Below, in pieces: positions 7,685-15,037 of a stretch of 64,000 nucleotides of DNA (position 1 is the stretch's first letter; the number at the start of each line of letters is the position of its first letter). The DNA is from Acidobacteriota bacterium (GTDB lineage Bacteria > Acidobacteriota > Thermoanaerobaculia > UBA5066). A model generated the notes under the pieces. It saw only the letters and a program-made list of their open reading frames with translations, was not told the origin of the DNA and did not search any database. The DNA lies in contig JAKOVQ010000009.1 in assembly GCA_029781975.1 (NCBI GenBank), forward strand, positions 1 to 64,000, in the 5' to 3' direction. The position numbers and the translations under genes are program-made.

Positions 7685-8305
7685 ATGAGGTACATGGAGA
7701 ACGGCGGATTCCAGCACAACCCCCTGACGCGGCTCACGCTCTGGGGGACGTTCCTCTTCCTCTCGGCGCTCTGGGCGTCGAGCTTCGGGATGTACTTCTC
7801 GCGGATGGGCCTCTCCCCCGCCAGCGTCGCGGCCTACTACCGCGGGTCCGACGAGACGTTCCAGCCCGCGCGGACGTTCGGCTCGATGGTGGAGTCGTCC
7901 CACGTCCACTTCGCGATGATGGCGCTCGTCCTCCTCGTCCTCACCCACCTCTTCGTCTTCGTCCCCGCCCGGCGGCGGACGAAGGAGATCGCGATCGGCG
8001 CGACGTTCGGGGCCTCTTTCCTCAACGAGGCCTCGGGGTGGCTGGTCCGGTACGTCCACCCCGGCTTCGCCCTCCTCAAGCCGGCGGCGTTCCTCGCCTC
8101 CCAGCTCCTGACCGGGGTCCTGCTCGGGCTGCTCGCCGCGTTCCTCGTCCGTGCCGGGAGGCGCCTCGAGGGCCGCGCCTCCACCGGCGACGAGCGGCAG
8201 GCTCCGGTGGCCGGCGAGGCTCCGGGGCCGGAAGCGCTCTCCGGCCGGGCGCGGTGGCGGGCGTCCGGGGGAGCGGCGGCGCGGCGCCGGAAGGGCCCTC
8301 CCTGA
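7685..8305 (+). CDS. four-helix membrane protein linked to the FMN-binding protein
   Basis: I cannot name the family. The first ~155 residues hold four hydrophobic helices (about 16-38, 78-99, 104-122, 129-153), with conserved-looking histidines in SSHVHFAMM, LTHLFVF and YVHPGF that could ligate b-type heme. The remaining 50 residues are a basic, low-complexity cytoplasmic tail. The ATG is 7 bp after the flavoprotein stop and follows GAGGACGAG. Location and histidines suggest a membrane electron carrier that serves the FMN protein, but this is inference. Confidence 0.6.
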   Translation: MRYMENGGFQHNPLTRLTLWGTFLFLSALWASSFGMYFSRMGLSPASVAAYYRGSDETFQPARTFGSMVESSHVHFAMMALVLLVLTHLFVFVPARRRTKEIAIGATFGASFLNEASGWLVRYVHPGFALLKPAAFLASQLLTGVLLGLLAAFLVRAGRRLEGRASTGDERQAPVAGEAPGPEALSGRARWRASGGAAARRRKGPP

Positions 8306-8329
8306 CGGGGGAGCCGGCGGGGAGAGGCG

Positions 8330-10138
8330 TCACGCGGCCGTGTCGGTCTCGCGCGGGCTGAGCGCCGGGCCCGGCAGCGGCTCGAACGCCGCCGCGTCGG
8401 TCTCCTCCCGGACCCTGCTCGTCCGGATCTCGACCCGACCGTCGGGGAAGAAGTCGGAGAACTTCGCCCGGGGCGAGGCCTCGAGCCGGCGCGCCACCTC
8501 CCGGGCCCGGTCCAGCCGCAGCGCCATCCCGTGCGACGCGAGGTCGCCCGAGAGGCGGTGCTGGAGGAGCTGGATCCTCTGGAACGTCGAGAGGTACGCG
8601 CCCCGCCAGATGGGGAGGAACGGCCGGTGGTCCATCGGGTTCACCGACATCAGCTTCCGGAGCCGGTTCGCCGGGAGGAACGTGTAGAGGCTGACCTCGG
8701 GATGGCGCCTGAGGACCCAGTTCCGCGTCGTCTCGAACCGGGTGTACGAGACCGTCCGGATGTCCTGGTCGGCGTTGTAGAGGATCCCTCGGTTCTGCGC
8801 GAAGCCGGCGCGCCCCTTCGAGACGTAGGGGACGAGCGGGTCGATGGCGAAGACGAGGTCGCACCCCTTCCTGATCGCCTCGACGAAGTTGGAGGTACGG
8901 GTGACGGCGCCGTCGACGTAGTAGCGGTCGCCGATCTTCGTCGAGCTGAAGGCGGGGTTGATGCTGATCGACGCCTGGACGGCGCGGCTCACGGGGACGT
9001 CGTCGAAGCCCTCGTCGCCGAAGAGGACGTGCTCCCGGGCGTCCTGGTCGGTCGCTCCCACGTAGAGCTTCCGCGGGAGGCCCCGGAAGTCGTTGCTCCT
9101 CCCCGGCCTGTCGAAGAGGTTCCGGAGGATCTCCTCGAACCCGGCGGCCTTGAACGGGGCGCTCAGGAGGTCGGTGTACTCGAGGAGGATCGACTCGAGC
9201 GAGACGGGGACGCGTCCCTTCACGGCGGCCGTCACGGCCGACGCGACCCCCCGGACGATGTTGCGGGCGGGGGAGAGGAGGACCTGCGGGTCGAGGTGCG
9301 AGAGGCGGAGGAGGCTGAGGCTCGTCGGGTGGATCCGCCCGGCTTCGTGCCCCGCGATCCCCGCCAGGAACTCGTCCATGGTGTAGCCGTTGGCGAGGAT
9401 CGAGGTGACGACCGCGCCGGCGCTGATCCCGAAGTACATGTCGAGCGACTCGAGCGCCCCCGGCGGGAGGCAGTCGTCGAGGCACTTCAGCGCCCCCATC
9501 TCGAAGTAGATCCCGGTGATCCCGCCCCCCGACGCGCAGAGGGCGCTCTTGCCCGGATGCCGCTCGAGGGTGGTCCGGAGGACCTCGTCCAGGACGACCT
9601 TCCCGAAGGCGACCGGGTGCGGGAGCCTGCCGCACGAGCGGTCGTGGACGCAGTGCGCGGTGTCGCGCAGGACGCGGCCCACGCCTCGCGCCCCGAGAGT
9701 CCGGATCAGATCGTCGACGTCGGTGGCGTCCGGGCCGGACACGAGGACGAGGATCCGGTGGAACCCGTAGCGCAGCTCGACGTCGGGCTCCTGGTCGATC
9801 CGGTCCAGGAGGCAGAGCGCCTTCTCCACCTCCTGGCGGACCCGCGCCCGCGGGGCATCGGGGGCGCGCAGGTCGAGGACGACCAGGTTGAAGTACTGGC
9901 GATGCAGCGTCTCCAGGGCCTCGCAGGGGTCGTGCCGCAGGACGAACCGGAGCCGGACGTCCCCGTAGGTGAAGCAGGTCCCGCCGCTCTCCCGGGAACG
10001 CGTGAAGCCGGGGACCTCGCCCAGCGTGGCGAAGAACGCCGCGGCCCGGGTCCGGTCGAGCCCGCAGTAGAGGACGTTCTTCCCACGGGAGCGGGAAGGG
10101 CCGCCGACCGCGACGGGCGCTTCACGGGTTCGTCTCAC
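8330..10138 (-). CDS. patatin-like phospholipase with an extra N-terminal domain
   Basis: Predicted acyl hydrolase of 602 residues. The patatin domain (about 195-480) shows the oxyanion loop CASGGGITGIYFEMG, the nucleophile elbow GISAG (S239) and the catalytic DGA (D409), so the Ser-Asp dyad is intact. Residues about 18-190 form a separate alpha/beta domain with strands such as KNVLYCGL, FNLVVLDLRAP and ILVLVSGPDA, reminiscent of a receiver domain, and a Cys/His-rich stretch (AHCVHDRSCG). I chose the GTG at 10138 because AGGAGG lies six bases upstream; the longer frame begins with an implausible Arg-rich stretch. It is transcribed toward the flavin cluster (convergent). Substrate unknown; cytoplasmic by lack of signal peptide. 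Confidence 0.85.
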   Translation of the reverse strand: MRRTREAPVAVGGPSRSRGKNVLYCGLDRTRAAAFFATLGEVPGFTRSRESGGTCFTYGDVRLRFVLRHDPCEALETLHRQYFNLVVLDLRAPDAPRARVRQEVEKALCLLDRIDQEPDVELRYGFHRILVLVSGPDATDVDDLIRTLGARGVGRVLRDTAHCVHDRSCGRLPHPVAFGKVVLDEVLRTTLERHPGKSALCASGGGITGIYFEMGALKCLDDCLPPGALESLDMYFGISAGAVVTSILANGYTMDEFLAGIAGHEAGRIHPTSLSLLRLSHLDPQVLLSPARNIVRGVASAVTAAVKGRVPVSLESILLEYTDLLSAPFKAAGFEEILRNLFDRPGRSNDFRGLPRKLYVGATDQDAREHVLFGDEGFDDVPVSRAVQASISINPAFSSTKIGDRYYVDGAVTRTSNFVEAIRKGCDLVFAIDPLVPYVSKGRAGFAQNRGILYNADQDIRTVSYTRFETTRNWVLRRHPEVSLYTFLPANRLRKLMSVNPMDHRPFLPIWRGAYLSTFQRIQLLQHRLSGDLASHGMALRLDRAREVARRLEASPRAKFSDFFPDGRVEIRTSRVREETDAAAFEPLPGPALSPRETDTAA

Positions 10139-10329
10139 GGAGCCTCCTGCGGACGGACGCGATTCACGTTGCCGGCGCCCCCGCTTCCGGCGCCGGCAGG
10201 CCCTGCCCCCGCGCCGCCGCCGCGCGGGGCCACCTTCCAATGTCGTCTTCCGCGGCGTCCGAGTCAAGCGGCCCATGGGGCTCTCGCCGGGGCCGGGGCC
10301 GTGCGAAACTCCCGCCCCGGGGGTAGTTC

Positions 10330-11784
10330 ATGCCGACGATGAGAGAACGGGGCCTCGTGTGGGGCCGGACGATCTTCCGGGTGCTGGGGCAGAACCGGCT
10401 GAGCCAGGCGGGGGTGGTGGTGACCACCGCCACCGGGATCAGCATGGTCTTCCTCTGGCTCATCGAGATGCTCCGGGGGGGGCACGAGCATCCCTACTCG
10501 GGGATCATCCTGTTCCTCATCCTGCCGTCCCTGTTCGTCTTCGGCCTCGTCCTGATCCCGGCCGGGTTCTTCCTCCAGAGGATCAAGGACAAGCGGGAGG
10601 GGAAGGCCCAGGAGCCGCCGCCCCCGATCGACCTCTCCTCGCCCCGGTTCCGCCGCGTCTTCACGTTCGTCGCGATCGCGACGCTGGCGAACGCGACGAT
10701 CGTGGGCTTCGCGTCGTACCGCGGCCTCGAGGTGATGGACTCGGTCAGCTTCTGCGGCGAGGCGTGCCACTCGGTGATGGCGCCCGAGCTCACGGCCTAC
10801 CGGGACTCGCCGCACTCGCGGGTCGCCTGCGTCGAGTGCCACATCGGCGCGGGGGCCTCGTGGTTCGTCAAGTCGAAGCTCTCGGGGACCCGCCAGGTGA
10901 TCGCCGTCGCGCTGAAGACCTACTCGCGGCCCATCCCGTCGCCCGTCCACCAGCTCCGGCCCGCGCGGGAGACCTGCGAGCAGTGCCACTGGCCGCAGCG
11001 GTTCACCGGGGACCGGGTCGTCGTCAAGCGAAAGTACGCGGAGGACGAGAAGAACACCCCCCTCACGTCCGTCCTCGTGATGCACATCGGCGGCAAGAAC
11101 GCCCGGGGAGCGGCCGGGATCCACGGTCGCCACCTCGACGCGGGCTCCCGCATCGAGTACGTCGCCGTGGACGACCGGCGGGAGAAGATCGCCGAGGTGC
11201 AGTACCGCGAGAACGACGGGACGACGACGACCTTCGACTCCACGGAGATCAAGGCCACGCCCGAGCAGCTCGCGAAGGGGGAGCACCGGGCGATGGACTG
11301 CGTCGACTGCCACAACCGGCCGACCCACGCCTTCGAGCTCCCCGGCCGCGGCGTCGACCGGATGATCACCGCGGGCGCGATCAGCCGGGACCTGCCGTTC
11401 GTCAAGAAGAAGGCCGTGGAGCTCCTGAAGGTGGAGTACCCGACGCGCGACGCGGCCGTCCGCGACATCGCCGCCGGCCTGAAGGCCTACTACGACACGA
11501 CCTACCCGGACGTCGCGAAGACGAAGGCGAAGGAGCTCGACGAGGCGATCAAGGCCGTCCAGTCCGTCTACCTGCGGAACGTCTTCCCCTCGATGAGGCT
11601 CACCTGGGGGACGCACCCGAACCACATCGGCCACGAGGACTCCCCGGGCTGCTTCCGCTGCCACGACGGGAACCACACCTCCAAGGACGGCAAGACCATC
11701 TCCTCCGACTGCGACGCCTGCCACCAGGTCCTCGCCATGGAGGAGGAGAACCCGGAGATCCTCGGCCAGCTCGGCCTGAAGTAG
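10330..11784 (+). CDS. NapC/NirT-family hexaheme inner-membrane cytochrome c (ImcH-like)
   Basis: Predicted quinol-oxidising membrane cytochrome of 484 residues. Three hydrophobic segments (about 26-48, 58-82, 108-130) precede a periplasmic domain with six heme sites: FCGEACH (a C-X3-CH form, 142-147), CVECH, CEQCH, CVDCH, CFRCH and CDACH. The three helices, the C-X3-CH first heme and the ETCEQCHWPQRF segment resemble ImcH of Geobacter, a gate from menaquinol to extracellular electron transfer; classic NapC/NrfH has one helix and about 200 residues. It is followed by a hairpin and then by a giant c/b cytochrome on the same strand. Whether it serves extracellular acceptors here is inference. 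Confidence 0.88.
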   Translation: MPTMRERGLVWGRTIFRVLGQNRLSQAGVVVTTATGISMVFLWLIEMLRGGHEHPYSGIILFLILPSLFVFGLVLIPAGFFLQRIKDKREGKAQEPPPPIDLSSPRFRRVFTFVAIATLANATIVGFASYRGLEVMDSVSFCGEACHSVMAPELTAYRDSPHSRVACVECHIGAGASWFVKSKLSGTRQVIAVALKTYSRPIPSPVHQLRPARETCEQCHWPQRFTGDRVVVKRKYAEDEKNTPLTSVLVMHIGGKNARGAAGIHGRHLDAGSRIEYVAVDDRREKIAEVQYRENDGTTTTFDSTEIKATPEQLAKGEHRAMDCVDCHNRPTHAFELPGRGVDRMITAGAISRDLPFVKKKAVELLKVEYPTRDAAVRDIAAGLKAYYDTTYPDVAKTKAKELDEAIKAVQSVYLRNVFPSMRLTWGTHPNHIGHEDSPGCFRCHDGNHTSKDGKTISSDCDACHQVLAMEEENPEILGQLGLK

Positions 11785-11832
11785 GGGACCGGAACCGCGG
11801 ACGCCGTCGCGGCCCGTCTCGCGTTCCGCCCG

Positions 11833-11861
11833 CGGCCCCGCCTCCCCCCGAGGCGGGGCCG
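11833..11861 (+). terminator. hairpin after the hexaheme cytochrome gene
   Basis: An 11-bp perfect stem (CGGCCCCGCCT with its complement) around a 7-nt loop lies 48 bp after the stop codon. There is no T-run, so termination may be partial. Confidence 0.5.
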
Positions 11862-11898
11862 TCCTGCGCTCGGCGCCTGCGGCTCGATCGACCGGGGC

Positions 11899-11914
11899 TG
11901 ATGCGAATGCATCA
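11899..11914 (+). promoter_or_regulatory. 16-bp perfect palindrome (putative operator)
   Basis: TGATGC-GAAT-GCATCA, upstream of the 19-heme cytochrome gene. The outer TGAT/ATCA halves recall FNR/CRP-family or Rrf2-type sites, but the spacing does not match a known consensus exactly. The binding factor is unknown. Confidence 0.35.
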
Positions 11915-12091
11915 CCTCGACGCCGGGAAAGGCTCCGGAACGGTGTGTTTGGCTCGTTCCCGGCGCTCCGGCCGGTGGGTACCATGAACGGTCGTGGTTG
12001 CGGCCTCGCGTCCCCCGTCCGTCCCCCGGAAGCCGGCCCGTCTCGCGCCGCCGCCCGTTCCCCATCGCCCCATCCGAACGCAGAGGTGACC

Positions 12092-14920
12092 GTGTCTCAT
12101 CCCGAAGCTCCCCGCGTCGTCCCGTCCCGATCGGCGCCCCGCGTCCTCGGCCTCGCGATCCTCCTCGCCGCCGGCCTCCTCGCGGCCCCGCGCGTACGCG
12201 CCCAGGAGAACTCCGACTGCCTCTCCTGCCACTCGGACGAGACGCTCACGAAGAAGAAGGCCGGAAGGACGGTCTCGCTCTTCGTCGACGAGAAGACCCT
12301 CAAGGGCTCGGTCCACGCGGACGCCCCCTGCGTCGGCTGCCACTCGGACCTCTCCGGCAAGGAGCTCCCGCACGACGAGAAGCACGCGGCGCCCACCTGC
12401 GACGCCTGCCACGGCGACATCGTCGAGCAGTACGCCCAGAGCCTCCACGGCAAGGCGGTGAAGAAGGGCGATCCGCTGGCGCCGCGCTGCTGGACGTGCC
12501 ACGGCAGCCACGGCATCGTGAAGGTGAAGAGCGCGGCCTCGCCGGTCCTGCCGGCGAAGATCCCGTTCCTCTGCGGGAAGTGCCACCGGGAAGGGACGCC
12601 GGTCCAGCTCCAGCACGAGATCCCGCAGGACCGGATCCTCGAGAACTACACCGAGAGCATCCACGGCGAGGCGCTCCTGAAGAAGGGCCTCGTCGTCGCC
12701 GCCACGTGCGTCTCGTGCCACACCCCCCACCTCACCCTGCCCCACACCGACCCGAGGTCCTCGATCGCCCGGCAGAACATCGCGAAGACCTGCGCCGTCT
12801 GCCACGGGAACATCGAGAACGTCCACCAGAAGGTCATCAAGGGGGAGCTCTGGGAGAAGGAGGCCCACGTCCTCCCGGCCTGCGTCGACTGCCACCAGCC
12901 CCACAAGATCCGGAAGGTCTTCTACGACGTCGGCATGGCGGACGCCGAGTGCCTCTCCTGCCACGGGAAGAAGGACCTCAAGGCCCGGGACGGGCGGTCG
13001 ATGTTCGTCGACGCCGCGGAGCTCGCCGCCTCCCGTCACAAGGAGAAGCGCTGCTCGCAGTGCCACGTCGAGGTGAGCCCGACGGCCAAGGACCGGCCCT
13101 GCGCGACGATCACCCAGAAGGTCGTCTGCGGCACCTGCCACGAGGGGGTCGTGCAGCAGTACGCGCGGAGCACGCACGGCCAGCTGGTCGCGCAGGGCGA
13201 CCCGAACGGCCCGCCGTGCGTCGAGTGCCACGGGACGCACGGGGTCAAGGGGCGGACGGACCCCTCCTCGCCGACGTTCGTGAGGAACGTCCCCGTCCTC
13301 TGCGCCCGGTGCCACCGGTCGGGCGAGAAGGCGGCCCGCCGCTACGCGGGCGACCAGAAGCAGATCGTCGAGAGCTACGGCGAGAGCATCCACGGGCAGG
13401 GGCTCCTCAAGGGGGGCCTCCTCGTCACGGCGTCCTGCACCGGCTGCCACACGGCGCACAGCGTCCTGCCGGCCTCGAACCCCGAGTCGACCGTCAGCCG
13501 CCAGCGCCAGCCGGAGACGTGCGGGCGGTGCCACCACGGGGTCGAGGAGCTGTTCGAGAAGAGCATCCACTCGGTGAAGGTCTCGAAGTCGAACGAGAAG
13601 CTCCCCGTCTGCGAGGACTGCCACTCGGCCCACGGCATCCGCCGGACCGACGAGATCGGCTTCAAGCTCACGGTCCTCCAGAGCTGCGGCAAGTGCCACA
13701 AGGAGGTGACGGAGAGCTACTTCGACACCTTCCACGGCAAGGTCTCGCAGCTCGGGTACGCCAAGACCGCCAAGTGCTACGACTGCCACGGGGCGCACGA
13801 CATCCTGCCGCCGTCGGACCCCGCGTCGCACCTCTCGCGCGAGAACGTCGTGAAGACCTGCCAGAAGTGCCACGAGGGGGCGACCCGCCGGTTCGCCGGC
13901 TACCTGACCCACGCGACGCACCACGACCGGAACAAGTACCCGATCCTCTTCTTCACGTTCTGGGGGATGACGCTCCTCCTCGTCGGGACCTTCACGGTGA
14001 GCGGCCTCCACACCCTCCTCTGGCTCCCGCGCGCCCTGAAGATGCGGCGCGAGCTGAAGGCGGAGGAGGCGTCCCACGCGGTCGCCGACCCGAAGGAGCC
14101 GCAGTTCGTGAGGTTCACGCGGCTCGAGCGGGCGATGCACATCTCCCTCATCGTCAGCTTCATCAGCCTCGCGCTGACCGGGCTGACGCTGAAGTTCTCC
14201 TTCACGCCGTGGGCGCGCGTCATGTCGAAGCTGTTCGGCGGCTTCGAGGGGGCCGGGTTCATCCACCGCGCGGCCGCGACGCTCATGTTCGCGATCTTCG
14301 TCACGCACATCGTGGACGTGCTGAAGCGGAAGTCCCGGGAGAAGAAGAGCTGGAAGGAGCTCTTCGCCGGCCCGAACACGATGATGCCGACCATGAAGGA
14401 CGCGCGCGACGTGGCCGGGACCGTGAAGTGGTTCCTCGGCCTCGGCCCGCGCCCCCAGTACGGCCGCTGGACCTACTGGGAGAAGTTCGACTACTTCGCG
14501 GTCTTCTGGGGCGTCTTCGTCATCGGGTCGACGGGGGTCCTCCTCTGGTTCTCCGAGACCCTCACGCACCTCCTGCCCGGCTGGCTCATCAACGTCGCCA
14601 CGATCATCCACAGCGACGAGGCGCTCCTGGCCGTCGGCTTCATCTTCACGATCCACTTCTTCAACACCCACCTGAGGCCCGAGAAGTTCCCGATGGACAT
14701 CGTGGTCTTCACGGGCCGGATGTCGGTGGAGGAGCTGAAGAGGGACAAGCCCGCCGAGTACGAGGCGCTCGTGGCGAGCGGCAAGCTCGAGGAGAGCCTC
14801 GGCGAGCCCTACCAGCCCGTCGTCCTCAGGGCCATCCGCTTCTTCGGGTGGACGGCGCTGACGATCGGCTTCCTCACAGTCCTCTGGATCATCTACGCGA
14901 TGCTCTTCGCGTACCGGTGA
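12092..14920 (+). CDS. 19-heme cytochrome c fused to a cytochrome b membrane domain (CbcL-like)
   Basis: Predicted quinol dehydrogenase/electron conduit of 942 residues. After a signal peptide (about 1-37) come 19 CxxCH heme-binding motifs, from DCLSCH to CQKCH, in a repeated pattern in which paired CxxCH sites are joined by SxHG segments (SLHG, SIHG, STHG, TFHG) whose His can be distal ligands. The C-terminal ~300 residues hold about six membrane helices with histidines (AMHISLIV, FIHRAAAT, VTHIVDV, IIHSDEAL, TIHFFNTHL) suited to b-hemes. This c-then-b layout is that of Geobacter CbcL, which has far fewer hemes. The GTG at 12092 follows GAGGTGA; the longer frame is not credible. Together with the hexaheme protein upstream it probably moves electrons from menaquinol to periplasmic carriers. 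Confidence 0.9.
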   Translation: MSHPEAPRVVPSRSAPRVLGLAILLAAGLLAAPRVRAQENSDCLSCHSDETLTKKKAGRTVSLFVDEKTLKGSVHADAPCVGCHSDLSGKELPHDEKHAAPTCDACHGDIVEQYAQSLHGKAVKKGDPLAPRCWTCHGSHGIVKVKSAASPVLPAKIPFLCGKCHREGTPVQLQHEIPQDRILENYTESIHGEALLKKGLVVAATCVSCHTPHLTLPHTDPRSSIARQNIAKTCAVCHGNIENVHQKVIKGELWEKEAHVLPACVDCHQPHKIRKVFYDVGMADAECLSCHGKKDLKARDGRSMFVDAAELAASRHKEKRCSQCHVEVSPTAKDRPCATITQKVVCGTCHEGVVQQYARSTHGQLVAQGDPNGPPCVECHGTHGVKGRTDPSSPTFVRNVPVLCARCHRSGEKAARRYAGDQKQIVESYGESIHGQGLLKGGLLVTASCTGCHTAHSVLPASNPESTVSRQRQPETCGRCHHGVEELFEKSIHSVKVSKSNEKLPVCEDCHSAHGIRRTDEIGFKLTVLQSCGKCHKEVTESYFDTFHGKVSQLGYAKTAKCYDCHGAHDILPPSDPASHLSRENVVKTCQKCHEGATRRFAGYLTHATHHDRNKYPILFFTFWGMTLLLVGTFTVSGLHTLLWLPRALKMRRELKAEEASHAVADPKEPQFVRFTRLERAMHISLIVSFISLALTGLTLKFSFTPWARVMSKLFGGFEGAGFIHRAAATLMFAIFVTHIVDVLKRKSREKKSWKELFAGPNTMMPTMKDARDVAGTVKWFLGLGPRPQYGRWTYWEKFDYFAVFWGVFVIGSTGVLLWFSETLTHLLPGWLINVATIIHSDEALLAVGFIFTIHFFNTHLRPEKFPMDIVVFTGRMSVEELKRDKPAEYEALVASGKLEESLGEPYQPVVLRAIRFFGWTALTIGFLTVLWIIYAMLFAYR

Positions 14921-14965
14921 CCCGCCGTCGTCCGCGCGAGGGCGGACGGGTCGAAAGGGCCTGAC

Positions 14966-15000
14966 GCGGCCGCCCCGGGGAGCCGGGGCGGCCGTCCTTT
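14966..15000 (+). terminator. rho-independent terminator after the 19-heme gene
   Basis: An 11-bp perfect stem (GGCCGCCCCGG, loop GGAG, CCGGGGCGGCC) followed by TCCTTT, 46 bp past the stop and before the convergent CLC gene. Confidence 0.75.
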
Positions 15001-15037
15001 CCCGGGCGCGGCCCTCCGCGTCCGACCCCCTCCGAGG

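Larger units (their letters stand above)
11785..12091. other. 307-bp intergenic region with hairpin and two dyads
   Basis: No gene is supported here. It holds a terminator-like hairpin (11833-11861), a perfect 16-bp palindrome (11899-11914) and a GGAACG-N12-CGTTCC inverted repeat (11937-11960) before the ribosome site of the 19-heme gene. The frame of that gene stays open upstream to 11945 but the extra residues look non-coding. Confidence 0.6.

Noticed and set aside
11945-12091. Upstream extension of the 19-heme cytochrome frame
   Set aside because: The extra residues precede the signal peptide and look non-coding; a strong ribosome site fits the GTG at 12092.
13084-13125. A possible twentieth heme at KDRPCATITQ in the 19-heme protein
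   Set aside because: The cysteine is not followed by a CxxCH or a plausible longer CxnCH spacing before the real CGTCH site.
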